A stretch of DNA of 33,616 bases from Clostridiaceae bacterium DTU079 (GCA_001512505.1 LFSC01000052.1:1-33616), one strand, 5' to 3'. Positions 10,387 through 18,693 are shown, counted from the stretch's first letter. Program-made: numbers and translations. The notes: generated from the sequence alone by a model not told the origin.

Positions 10387-10451
10387 TGAACATGTTTAAG
10401 GGAATTTTTTCCCTCTCTAATACCAGTCCCGTTGAAAAACGGGTTCTTTTT
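10387..10451 (+). ncRNA. candidate ~65-nt small RNA
   Basis: Between the promoter and the terminator the transcript would hold one 6-bp hairpin (AGGGAA-TTTT-TTCCCT, 10399-10414), an unpaired stretch TCTAATACCAGT, and the terminator hairpin. The 5' end and the middle are single-stranded and could be target-binding. It matches no RNA family I know. An alternative is a 58-codon AT-rich frame at 10223-10399 that would end just before the first hairpin, but its AAGGAG is 16 nt from the ATG. Confidence 0.45.
10428..10451 (+). terminator. intrinsic terminator
   Basis: CCCGTT-GAAA-AACGGG followed by TTCTTTTTTTG on the plus strand. Confidence 0.85.
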
Positions 10452-10530
10452 TTGTCAAAATTTTTTGACTATTATAATTTTATTTACTTTTTTGATCCTA
10501 GTGCAGTATAAACTATGTTGCGGTTACCTA

Positions 10531-10563
10531 AAAAAAGCTCCGGGGCATCGAGCCCCTTCGCTT
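10531..10563 (-). terminator. intrinsic terminator behind the decayed SLH gene
   Basis: On the minus strand AAGC..GGGGC-TCGAT-GCCCC..GCTT is followed by seven T residues. Two further stem-loops lie upstream on this strand: AAGAGGC/GCCTCTT (10566-10591) and a 13-bp stem, ACTCCGGA with flanking A/T pairs (10597-10633). All three sit 50-150 nt beyond the end of the SLH pseudogene. Confidence 0.7.
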
Positions 10564-10686
10564 TTGCCTCTTTCATTTCATTCCAAGAGGCCAAATAAAA
10601 TACTCCGGATACCTAAGTTTCCGGAGTATTTTCGTGTGCTTACTTAATATATCAGGTTCTACATCCTGGAGCAAATATCGAACTTA

Positions 10687-11504
10687 TTATTTAAGCTCCA
10701 GGTTCTCATATATTACGGTAATACCATCCTTTTGTACTTCGAGGTTAATTCCGGTTGGGTTCTCAATCGGCGGATCAATCGATGGCTCCAGGACAAGATA
10801 GAGTTCACCTTCTGATGTTACATCTTCGCAGTCCAATATATCTTCGCCCCGTTTTAATGTGAAGCTTATTCCTTCGCTGTCTTCTATTCCAACATAAACT
10901 CTATACCCTTCACCATCGTGGAATACGTAGGGTTTTTCGATGTTAAGTTCCCACTCGTTTATGCTGACTCCTGCATTACGGGCTCATATTATAACTGTCG
11001 CACCAGATACTGCAGTAATCGAAACATTCAATCATCCATTACATATAGCGTGTTATTTCCTATATTAACACCGGTATCCGGTCCCCATGCATTTACTCTT
11101 AACTGGCTTCTTCCATCCATTGTAACTCCGCTGACATCAACACCATTACCTATAATCAGGTCGTTTCCTTCTATTATTTATTGAACCAATGCAAAATTAA
11201 CTTTTAAAATCGCATCCGTGTACCAATTTTCATCAAGGTCGGAAAAAGTATTATCTGCTTTTACGCGGTACTTCATAATTTTATCAAGTATTACTGCCAT
11301 TTCAGCCCTTGTAATCGTATCATTCGGTCGAAATCGTCCTTGATATCCGTTTATAACACCATAATCACTCCAACGGTCAATAGCTTTGACTGCCCAATGT
11401 CCGGCAGTATCCGAGTAATTCGACGATGCAAAAACCGGAACATTATTCAAGCTTAAAACCATTAGTACTACTACTGTTCTTGCAATTCCTCGAAATTTAG
11501 ACAT
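10687..11504 (-). pseudogene. decayed S-layer homology (SLH) domain protein
   Basis: The first 108 codons from ATG 11504 are intact. They give a signal peptide ending near VPVFAS, one full SLH domain (YSDTAGHWAVKAIDRWSDYGVINGYQGRFRP...TRAEMAVIL) and the start of a second (NTFSDLDENWYTDAI), which stops abruptly at TAA 11178-11180. Coding-like sequence continues on the same strand. IIEGNDLIIGNGVDVSGV runs to TGA 11028-11030, then a frameshift, then a TGA at 10984-10986. A final 98-codon stretch (VSINEWELNIEKPYVFHDGEG...) ends at TAA 10687-10689. The jump from mid-SLH into an unrelated repeat suggests an internal deletion as well. The original product was a secreted, cell-wall-bound protein. ATG 11504 was chosen because the signal peptide begins there; the upstream frame to 11570 has no signal. 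Confidence 0.8.
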
Positions 11505-11630
11505 AAAACAAGTCTCTTCCTTCATTGATAGTGGAGCCAAAAAAATGATAAATACTTCTAGTATATCCACATATTTTTTTACAGCTTTATATTTGATTGG
11601 AAAGAAATAATTGAACTTTTTTCCTATGAA

Positions 11631-11666
11631 GAAACTTAAGTTTCATAAATAAAGAGTCTGTGTTGC
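11631..11666 (+). repeat. dispersed AAACTTAAGTTT repeat, copy B
   Basis: GAAACTTAAGTTTCATAA is identical to copy A, followed by a diverged but alignable GAGTCTGTGTTGC (copy A GAGCCTGTATTCC). It lies in the divergent spacer between the SLH pseudogene and the peptidase. Confidence 0.6.
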
Positions 11667-11811
11667 AATTTTGCATGCATATTAAAAATTAACCGGAATA
11701 CAAATAATAATAGGTAAGTTTTTTAACCCTGGCAGTATTTGTAACTCTTATAAAACATCCCTCAAAAATGATTTAATGGTTTTTCTTGCAAAACATTTTC
11801 CTTATATCCGG

Positions 11812-11841
11812 CTTCATATCAATGATATGAAGTATTTTTTT
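11812..11841 (+). terminator. terminator-like palindrome
   Basis: CTTCATATCA-A-TGATATGAAG, then TATTTTTTTAT on the plus strand. No plus-strand gene precedes it, so what it would terminate is unclear. Confidence 0.45.
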
Positions 11842-11940
11842 ATAGAAATAATTGCATTTTTATTTCGATAAATATTTAACCAAATCCGCTTTCCTCCAGT
11901 AAAATATAGTAGCAATCAAATTTTGAAAGCGGTGTTGTAA

Positions 11941-13212
11941 ATGCAAACATTAAGATTGGGTTCCACCGGACCCGATGTGAAGCTGGTTCAAAGCTTGCTT
12001 AGAAGAATCGGTTATAATCCCGGTCCTGTGGACGGGGTATACGGAAGACAGACTCGTCAGGCTGTAATTGCATTTCAGAGAGATAACGGATTTTCGGCGG
12101 ACGGAATTGTGGGACCTGTTACCTGGAATGCTTTTGAAAAATTTCTCAGGGGATATGCAGTTTATTATGTCCGGCCAGGAGATACCCTGTACAATATAGC
12201 CCAAAGATTTTATACTACTGTAAACGCAATCATAACAGCCAATCCGGGAATAAACCCAAACCTTCTAAATGTAGGACAAAGATTAGTGGTTCCCTATGGA
12301 ATAGACGTGGTATTTACCGATATCGATTATACTTATGATATAATGGAAAGGGATATTCAGGGTCTTAAGGCAAGATACCCCTTTTTGGAAACTGGAACAG
12401 CAGGTAACAGTGTTCTCGGGCGAAACCTTTATTATCTGAGATTGGGAAGAGGTCCAAGGCAGGTGTTCTACAACGCAGCCCACCACGCCATCGAGTGGAT
12501 AACCACCGTGTTACTTATGAAGTTTGCAGAAAACTTTTTAAAAGCTTATTCCACCGGTACAGGAATTCGAGGTTACAATGTAAGAGAAATCTGGGACCAA
12601 AGCAGTATATATATTGTACCTATGGTAAACCCGGACGGAGTGGATCTTGTCCTCAACGGTTTGAGTCCGGATAATCCGTATTACAGTGACTTACTCAGAT
12701 GGAACACCACAGGGCGGCCATTCTCCCAGGTATGGAGTGCAAATATTAGAGGCGTTGATTTAAACAGAAATTATCCCGCTAGCTGGGATGCAGCCAAAGC
12801 TCAGGAAGAAGCATTAGGCGTATTTGGCCCCGGCCCCACAAGGTATGGAGGTCCCTATCCTCTTTCAGAGCCTGAATCCTCTGCCATGGTAAACTTCACA
12901 AGAAGCCATAATTTCAGAATGGTGTTGGCATATCACTCCCAGGGAAGAGTAATATACTGGACTTATCTGAATATGGCTCCACCTGAGTCTCTGACAATTG
13001 CAAATATTTTTGCGAGAGCAAGCGGCTATACCGTTTCAAATGTCCCCTATGAAGCAGCCTATGCAGGGTATAAGGATTGGTTCATAAGTGAATTCAGAAG
13101 ACCTGGGTTCACAATTGAGGTAGGATTGGGGCAAAATCCCCTTCCAATATCACAATTTAGTACTATTTACAACAATAACGAAGAAATTCTGCTTCTTGCA
13201 CCTATATTGTAA
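11941..13212 (+). CDS. LysM/M14 peptidoglycan peptidase (gamma-D-Glu-diamino acid endopeptidase type)
   Basis: Zinc carboxypeptidase-fold enzyme expected to cut the gamma-D-glutamyl-diaminopimelate bond of peptidoglycan stems. The product is 423 residues in three modules: a PG_binding_1 domain (about 5-65, LGSTGPDVKLVQSLLRRIGY), a LysM domain (75-120, YYVRPGDTLYNIAQRF) and a peptidase M14 domain (125-423). Zinc ligands are His182 and Glu185 (HHAIE) and His332 (YHSQG). The substrate-binding loop is VDLNRNYP and the catalytic Glu393 is in TIEVG. There is no signal peptide, as in the spore-associated endopeptidase I family, which suggests action on spore or internal peptidoglycan; this is inferred. 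The upstream ribosome binding site is weak (GCGGTG). The gene ends 4 nt from the convergent topB. Confidence 0.9.
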   Translation: MQTLRLGSTGPDVKLVQSLLRRIGYNPGPVDGVYGRQTRQAVIAFQRDNGFSADGIVGPVTWNAFEKFLRGYAVYYVRPGDTLYNIAQRFYTTVNAIITANPGINPNLLNVGQRLVVPYGIDVVFTDIDYTYDIMERDIQGLKARYPFLETGTAGNSVLGRNLYYLRLGRGPRQVFYNAAHHAIEWITTVLLMKFAENFLKAYSTGTGIRGYNVREIWDQSSIYIVPMVNPDGVDLVLNGLSPDNPYYSDLLRWNTTGRPFSQVWSANIRGVDLNRNYPASWDAAKAQEEALGVFGPGPTRYGGPYPLSEPESSAMVNFTRSHNFRMVLAYHSQGRVIYWTYLNMAPPESLTIANIFARASGYTVSNVPYEAAYAGYKDWFISEFRRPGFTIEVGLGQNPLPISQFSTIYNNNEEILLLAPIL

Positions 13213-13216
13213 AGCT

Positions 13217-15190
13217 CTAATGGGCTCTCTTTACCTTTTCTATTGTTTTTGCAATATAGGCGTGAAGCTTCTGCTCAAAGATTTCCCGGGTGGTTTCCTT
13301 GTTCTCAATCATTGCAAGACCCTTTTCCCAGCTTGCCGTAAAGGATGGGCTCAAAAGCTCTTTAGCAGTCCTTTTTACCACCTCAACTATAGCCTCTCCT
13401 TTAGGGGTAGGGGTTACTACCTGGGTCTTGGAATTTATTTTGATATAACCGATATCTTTGAGCTTTTTAATTATACCGGCACGGGTAGCGGATGTGCCGA
13501 TTCCGCAAGTTTTAATCTGTTCCCTGAGTTCTTCGTCCTCAATAAATTTACCTGCTTTTTCCATGGTGATTATGAGGGAACCGTCGGTATATCTTGAAGG
13601 AGGCCGGGTCAGTTTTTCCTCCAGCTTATATTCCAAAACCTTGCTTTCTTCATTTTTGGCCAGAAGATGTATCGGAGCCTCCGTTAAGTCCTCTTCTCCT
13701 TTTGCGGTGCTCACCTCGTAAACTTCCTTCCAGCCTGCTTCTTTAAGAGTTTTGGCATTGGACACAAAAATCTCATCCTTCACCTGGGTCTCAACCTGTA
13801 CGGTGTTAAAAACCGCAGGAGGGTAAAAAATCGCCAAAAATCTTTTTACTATAAGGTTATACACCTTTCTTGCATCCTCATTCATCGTGTCAATATCAGG
13901 GGTCACATATGTGGGTATGATAGCATAGTGGTCAGTAACCTTGTCGTCGTCTACAAACCGTTTTGTTGACTTGGTAACCTTAATATCCCCAAACTCTTTT
14001 ATTCTCAAAACATAATCCCTGTAAGCCGGACTTTTATAAAGCCCGTTCAGAACCTTCGGTATTTCGCCCAAAACATCGGTTGAAAGGACCCTGCTGTCGG
14101 TTCTGGGATAGGTAATCAGCTTTTTCTCATAAAGGCTTTGCGCAATCTCAAGGGTTTTGTCTACCGGAAGCTTAAATTTCTTGTTTGCTTCCGATTGAAG
14201 CTCCGCCAAATTAAACAGAAGAGGAGGCTGTTCCTTCTTTGTCTTTATTTGAATCTTCTTTATCTTGCCCAAATGCCCCTTAAGCTTTTCAATAACAATC
14301 TCTGCCTCTTCCTTTTCGATATACCTTTCCTCTTCCTCTGCCTTTTCCGTTTGCTTAACCATGTCTCCCTTTACATCTTGCTTGCTTTCTTCTTTACTGT
14401 TCGAAGATTTAGTGCCTTTTTCCCCTTTGGGAACCCATTTGCCTTTATATTCAATCCCGCTGTTTGCGGATACAAAACTTGCCTCAATTCCATAATGCTT
14501 CTTTGGAACAAAGTTTCTTATCTCCTGTTCCCTTTCCACAACCAGACCCAACACACATGTCATTACCCTTCCGACGGCTATAACCGAGGATTTGCTCTCC
14601 TTAACAATGTTTGAAACCTTCGAACCGTATATACATGTGTAAATCCTGCTGAAATTCATGCCGAAAAGCCAATCTTCCTTAGCCCGGCAATATGCAGCTT
14701 CTGCCAAAGAGTCATACTCTCTAATGTCCTTTGCATTTCGTATACCGTCCCGGATTGCCTCCTCAGTCTGGGAAGAAATCCAGACCCTCTTAGCTTCCTT
14801 TTTACATCCGGTATGTTCATACACAAGCCTGAAAATGTATTCTCCCTCCCGTCCGCTATCGGTACAGGCGTATATCAGGTCAACATCCCCCCTGTTCATT
14901 AACCCTTTTATGGTCTCAAACTGCTTCTTAACTCCATCGTCATCAATCACAATATACTTGTATTTATTGGGTATAATAGGAAGGGACTCTACCCTCCATG
15001 TCTTGTATGCCGGATCATAGGCATCAGGCAAAGCCAATGTTATAAGGTGACCGAAGCACCATGTCACAATGGCATCATTGGATTCGGCAAAGCCCCTTGC
15101 TCTATCCTGTCTTCCGATTTTTAATCCCAGTACTTCTGCAAAGCTGGCAGCTACAGAAGGTTTTTCCGTAATGTATAGTTTTTTTCCCAA
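13217..15190 (-). CDS. topB: DNA topoisomerase III (type IA)
   Basis: Relaxes and decatenates DNA by single-strand passage. The product is 657 residues, usual for TopB. The Toprim domain (about 1-140) has ITEKPS with Glu9 and the acidic motif DSGREGEY (111-118). The catalytic tyrosine is Tyr361 in LITYPRTDSR. GIGTSATRAGIIKKL marks the late type IA motif, and there are no C-terminal zinc fingers. Residues about 254-295 form a highly charged Lys/Glu/Ser-rich insertion (KSSNSKEESKQDVK) that looks disordered and is longer than I would expect. It starts at TTG 15190 with GGGAG 6-7 nt upstream. Many Clostridia carry several topB copies, often on mobile elements, but no mobile genes are adjacent here. 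Confidence 0.94.
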   Translation of the reverse strand: MGKKLYITEKPSVAASFAEVLGLKIGRQDRARGFAESNDAIVTWCFGHLITLALPDAYDPAYKTWRVESLPIIPNKYKYIVIDDDGVKKQFETIKGLMNRGDVDLIYACTDSGREGEYIFRLVYEHTGCKKEAKRVWISSQTEEAIRDGIRNAKDIREYDSLAEAAYCRAKEDWLFGMNFSRIYTCIYGSKVSNIVKESKSSVIAVGRVMTCVLGLVVEREQEIRNFVPKKHYGIEASFVSANSGIEYKGKWVPKGEKGTKSSNSKEESKQDVKGDMVKQTEKAEEEERYIEKEEAEIVIEKLKGHLGKIKKIQIKTKKEQPPLLFNLAELQSEANKKFKLPVDKTLEIAQSLYEKKLITYPRTDSRVLSTDVLGEIPKVLNGLYKSPAYRDYVLRIKEFGDIKVTKSTKRFVDDDKVTDHYAIIPTYVTPDIDTMNEDARKVYNLIVKRFLAIFYPPAVFNTVQVETQVKDEIFVSNAKTLKEAGWKEVYEVSTAKGEEDLTEAPIHLLAKNEESKVLEYKLEEKLTRPPSRYTDGSLIITMEKAGKFIEDEELREQIKTCGIGTSATRAGIIKKLKDIGYIKINSKTQVVTPTPKGEAIVEVVKRTAKELLSPSFTASWEKGLAMIENKETTREIFEQKLHAYIAKTIEKVKRAH

Positions 15191-15395
15191 CCGTATCTCC
15201 CTCTATCTAAAGTTGTGTATATTATTTTACAGTAAACAGTCTTCTTATTCAATAAAGCAAGCTGTACAATGCTCTCCCTTTCCACGTCGTATTAACAGGC
15301 TCTACAATTTGCTTCACAATGTTTCTAGAATATTTTTCTTCACTTAAACAATATACCGCTGCATATCATGAAAACGGGTAGTACTGCTACAAATG

Positions 15396-16208
15396 TTAAT
15401 TTGTAAGGTGTCCCCTTGTCTTTATTCCTCCGATGCCTTCCTTTCCGGAAATGGTAATTTGGCCTATCTCCTCGGGAGTTACAAAATTGTTCCTATCGGT
15501 GAGAGCAACCTTTTCCGATACAATTGCAGGATCCAAGGCATTTATGTTTATTCTTCCGGGAGAGCTTGCAAAATTGGCTCCTGCCGCCATAATAGCCTCA
15601 AAATGCGACTGGCAGGCCCCGGCAAATATACAGAGCTTATCATAATCCGGCTCATACCTTCTCGCTTCTTTAACACATTCAATGAAATATTTCGAGTTCC
15701 TGTAATTTTCAATGGAATTCAGGTCGCTGTTGCTCTTTTTTATACCGTCATGACCGGTTACCACAAGTATATCCGGTCTGCTCTGCAAAAGTGCCCGCCT
15801 TATAATATTGGGCTGTTCGCTCTCATTGGCAAGATATCCGGTGGACCTAAGTCCAGCTTCCCTGTATAGGTTTCTGCACATTTCGAGAAATCTTTCACTG
15901 GAGTCGATGTGAAGGATTCTTCCGGAACTCCTTTTTGCTTTCTGCAGCAATAATCTATTGAAATTCAGTCCTCTGCTTGCATTGTTTTTTGCTCTCACAA
16001 AATGCGTTCTCAAATCCGTAATGGCATTTCTGTAATCCTTTTTTATCAAGTCATCTTCATAAGCATCGGCAATTATCCTGTAAAACATACCCCTTAAAAC
16101 ATAAAGGGGTGTGGCAGAATCTTTATTCAGTACATCGATTACTGTAAAATAGATATCCTGCCCGTGCGATTTCCTCACCACAATACTTCCTTTATTGAAT
16201 TTTGACAT
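15396..16208 (-). CDS. yabG: sporulation-specific protease YabG
   Basis: Cysteine protease of family U57 that processes spore coat and cortex-associated proteins late in sporulation in the mother cell. The product is 270 residues from ATG 16208, with AGGGGGA upstream. The N-terminus KGSIVVRKSHGQDIYFTVIDV is typical. The likely catalytic region is FAGACQSHFEAIMAAGANFASSP (Cys199, His202), with a second conserved block VVTGHDGIKK (His153). The frame extends to 16235 but that would bypass the ribosome binding site. The gene stands alone between topB and the CDF transporter. Its presence is direct evidence that the organism forms spores. Confidence 0.93.
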   Translation of the reverse strand: MSKFNKGSIVVRKSHGQDIYFTVIDVLNKDSATPLYVLRGMFYRIIADAYEDDLIKKDYRNAITDLRTHFVRAKNNASRGLNFNRLLLQKAKRSSGRILHIDSSERFLEMCRNLYREAGLRSTGYLANESEQPNIIRRALLQSRPDILVVTGHDGIKKSNSDLNSIENYRNSKYFIECVKEARRYEPDYDKLCIFAGACQSHFEAIMAAGANFASSPGRININALDPAIVSEKVALTDRNNFVTPEEIGQITISGKEGIGGIKTRGHLTN

Positions 16209-16228
16209 AACAATCCCCCTAAAAAGAA

Positions 16229-16252
16229 TTTGCATACTGCATAATATGCAAA
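16229..16252 (-). promoter_or_regulatory. palindrome in the presumed yabG promoter
   Basis: TTTGCATA and TATGCAAA are inverted around 8 nt, 21 nt before the yabG ATG. On the coding strand it contains CATATTATG, which fits the sigma-E/sigma-K -10 pattern CATAnnnT. I could not identify a convincing -35. Confidence 0.35.
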
Positions 16253-16329
16253 TAAACCTTGATAGGGGTACGTTTTAATCAATTAAATTTACATAACATA
16301 GGGGAAAAGGTTTGGGGTGTTCCCCTGTC

Positions 16330-17250
16330 CTATTCTTTGACGGGGTCCGTGTGAATTACTATGTCTACTCCAAGCTCATTTTTAATTTTTTGCTCTATTT
16401 CATCAATCTCGGAATGAATTTCAACTATGTTTGCACCGTCAGAAACCTCGGCATGTATGGATGCGCTTATTCTTCCGGGGCCATAGTCATGAACCTTCAA
16501 ATCGTGGACACCTTTTATTCCTTTTCCGTTAAGGACATAAGAATTGATATTGTCAATAAGCTCCTGATCGGGGCACAAGCCCAGAAGCAAATTTACTGAA
16601 TTTTTTGCAATGCCAAATCCCGAATACATGATTAATGCTGAAATAACAAGTCCTAAAACTCCGTCAAAGGGGAAATTTACAACCCTCCCCAGCAAAGTTC
16701 CTGCAATTATCGCACTTGTAGCTATTGCATCATTCAGGCTGTCACAGGCTGTCGCTTTATTGATTTCCGAATTTATAACCTTGCTGATATATCTGTTGTA
16801 CGAAAACATCCACAGCTTAACAAGAACCGAAATTACCAGCAGTGATACAGTTATTGGATTGAATAACACTTCATTAGGTTTGATAACTTTTTGAAAGGAA
16901 TTTCTCAAAAGTTCAAGACCCACTCCAAAAATAATAAATGATACCGTCAGAGATGTTATATACTCATATCTCCCGTGACCGTGGGGATGCTCCTTGTCCG
17001 GCGGGCGGCTGCTGAGCTTGACCCCAAATATGGAAATCAACGACGAACCCAGGTCACTGAGGTTGTTAAAAGCATCAGAAATTACCGCAATACTGTTTAT
17101 AATCAATCCGGTAGATATCTTGACTATAAACAAAAACAGGTTGCAGAAAATACCTATCGTTCCCGATAATACCCCATAAGACTCTCTTACCCGTGTGTCG
17201 GTTACATTCTGATAATCTTTTACATACCTTTTAATTAACAGTTTAATCAA
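16330..17250 (-). CDS. cation diffusion facilitator transporter
   Basis: Proton-coupled divalent-metal exporter of the inner membrane. The product is 306 residues, the family's usual length. There are six hydrophobic segments, then a cytoplasmic ferredoxin-like domain (about 215-306, with VHDLKVHDYGPGRISASIHAEV). The metal site would be formed by NNLSD in segment 2 and DSLND in segment 5. This Asn/Asp-Asp/Asp pattern is associated with manganese exporters such as MntE rather than the His-containing zinc type, so Mn(II) is my tentative substrate. It starts at TTG 17250, 6 nt after GGAGGG; GTG 17253 is only 3 nt from it. The frame runs upstream to 17394 without further support. It follows hydE after 128 nt. 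Confidence 0.9.
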   Translation of the reverse strand: MIKLLIKRYVKDYQNVTDTRVRESYGVLSGTIGIFCNLFLFIVKISTGLIINSIAVISDAFNNLSDLGSSLISIFGVKLSSRPPDKEHPHGHGRYEYITSLTVSFIIFGVGLELLRNSFQKVIKPNEVLFNPITVSLLVISVLVKLWMFSYNRYISKVINSEINKATACDSLNDAIATSAIIAGTLLGRVVNFPFDGVLGLVISALIMYSGFGIAKNSVNLLLGLCPDQELIDNINSYVLNGKGIKGVHDLKVHDYGPGRISASIHAEVSDGANIVEIHSEIDEIEQKIKNELGVDIVIHTDPVKE

Positions 17251-17332
17251 CACAATCCCTCCATTTCCCTTGCCTAATCGGGTGCATATTGTTCTTTGCC
17301 TTATTATAATATTTTCTTCAAAGTGCAAAAGA

Positions 17333-17366
17333 CACATCCATGGAATAATAACTTTCCACAGATGTG
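17333..17366 (-). terminator. hairpin after hydE
   Basis: CACATC-ca-TGGAA and TTCCA-ca-GATGTG form an imperfect stem 13 nt past the hydE stop. On the minus strand it is followed by TCTTTTGC, so it may be a weak terminator. Confidence 0.45.
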
Positions 17367-17378
17367 CCGAAAATTCCT

Positions 17379-18419
17379 TTACATGTATTTGCAATCGCCT
17401 CTTGAGACAACCAATTTATATCCGATACTTTCTATTCGGCGTTCAAGGCATTTCCTGCATTCAGCCGCTTCATCCCCGGTACAGATTTTATTGTCATACA
17501 AAAGATACTTCTTTCTGACATCTGTCGGTGAAAGATTCGGCATTACTACATTTGCCCCGGCAAGAATCCCCAGCTCCCTGCCTTTAGGATGTATGGTACC
17601 AAGGGCAGTAGTGGCGGGAAGCAAAACACCCGGCAGCATAAGGCGTATTATTCCTAAAAGAAATAATGTCAATTCCAATGTACCGGAAGGCTTATCCGCA
17701 AAAGGTGTGTCTTTATGGGGAATATACGGTCCTATTCCCACCATGTGGGGCCGTAATTCCTTAATAAACATCAAGTCTTCAACAAGGCAGTCCACGGTCT
17801 GAAAAGGCGAGCCCACCATAAAACCGCAACCCACCTGATAGCCTATCTCCTTGAGGTTGTAAAGACATTGCTTCCTGTTTTTCAATGACATTACCGGAGG
17901 ATGTAGCTTTGAATAATGTTCCTCGTTCGCTGTTTCATGGCGAAGAAGATACCTGTCGGCTCCGGCTTCAAATAACATCTTATAGCTCTCATAGCTTCTC
18001 TCGCCAAGGGATAGAGTAACCGCACAGTCGGGATATTCTTCCTTAATGCTGCTTACTATATCGGCAAGAACCTCATCCCTGTAGTGACCGTCCTCTCCAC
18101 CCTGAAGCACAAAGGTACGAAAGCCCAGTTTATATCCCACATCACAGCAATGGAGTATCTGGTCTTTTGTGAGGCGGTATCTTTCGGCATTGCAATTGCT
18201 CTTTCTTATTCCGCAGTAATAACAGTCATTTCTGCAGTAATTCGTAAATTCAATAAGACCCCGCATATAGACATCATGACCATAATGAAGAATGCGTACC
18301 TGCCTCGCTTTTTCAAACAAGTACTGTGCTGTTTCTTCATTCCGGTTTTCAATCAAATAATGCATCTCATCGTATAAGAGACATTGTTCCGTCGCCAGCT
18401 TGTCAATTAAATTTATCAT
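17379..18419 (-). CDS. hydE: [FeFe]-hydrogenase H-cluster maturase, radical SAM protein HydE
   Basis: Radical SAM enzyme that helps build the 2Fe subcluster of [FeFe]-hydrogenase. The product is 346 residues. The SAM cluster motif CRNDCYYC is Cys62, Cys66 and Cys69. A second C-terminal triad, Cys313, Cys321 and Cys324 (CTGDEAAECRKC), has the C-x7-C-x2-C spacing seen in HydE, which separates it from biotin synthase and PylB. The body is a complete TIM barrel with GGEDG and LRHETANEEHY. It starts at ATG 18419 after AAGGGATG. HydF, HydG and the hydrogenase are not in the window. The gene implies fermentative hydrogen production. Confidence 0.94.
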   Translation of the reverse strand: MINLIDKLATEQCLLYDEMHYLIENRNEETAQYLFEKARQVRILHYGHDVYMRGLIEFTNYCRNDCYYCGIRKSNCNAERYRLTKDQILHCCDVGYKLGFRTFVLQGGEDGHYRDEVLADIVSSIKEEYPDCAVTLSLGERSYESYKMLFEAGADRYLLRHETANEEHYSKLHPPVMSLKNRKQCLYNLKEIGYQVGCGFMVGSPFQTVDCLVEDLMFIKELRPHMVGIGPYIPHKDTPFADKPSGTLELTLFLLGIIRLMLPGVLLPATTALGTIHPKGRELGILAGANVVMPNLSPTDVRKKYLLYDNKICTGDEAAECRKCLERRIESIGYKLVVSRGDCKYM

Positions 18420-18610
18420 ATGGCATCCCTTACCTATCCTTACCTAAAATTAAATACTTATTGTCGCTGCAAACCGCTTCAATGAATACTCTAAAAGAAA
18501 AAACACTGCTGAACCCATTATATCATATATACCCTCATTTTTTACCCATGAAAAATTAAACTATGTTACCCGTCAACAATTTTATAATTAATTTTGCTCG
18601 GCCCAGGGAA

Positions 18611-18646
18611 TGTTTTCAGCGCCTGTACTTGCGAAACTTAAGTTTT
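18611..18646 (-). repeat. dispersed AAACTTAAGTTT repeat, copy C
   Basis: AAACTTAAGTTTC (18645-18633 on the minus strand), followed by GCAAGTACAGGCGCTG. It shares the 13-nt core with copies A and B and a looser flank with copy A (AAGT, then CTG). Confidence 0.45.
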
Positions 18647-18693
18647 TGGAATAATTTACTTTGCTTTTTTACGTGTATACGCAATTATATTAG

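Larger units (their letters stand above)
11505..11940. other. intergenic spacer
   Basis: This 436-nt AT-rich spacer lies between the divergent SLH pseudogene and the peptidase gene. It contains dispersed repeat copy B (11631-11666) and a terminator-like palindrome (11812-11841). An 8-bp inverted pair, CCGCTTTC (11886-11893) and GAAAGCGG (11924-11931), flanks the region just before the peptidase ATG. I see no coding region and no convincing promoter. Confidence 0.5.

Noticed and set aside
10223..10399. 58-codon plus-strand frame as a small protein gene
   Set aside because: AAGGAG is 16 nt from the ATG, the sequence is AT-rich with a composition expected by chance, and it overlaps the promoter of the candidate small RNA. 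It is kept only as an alternative.
16299..16326. Terminator after the CDF transporter (AGGGGAA/TTCCCCT)
   Set aside because: The loop is long (13 nt) and no T run follows on the minus strand.
18670..18683. LacI-type operator around GTATAC
   Set aside because: Only the central six bases are symmetric and the usual central CG is missing.
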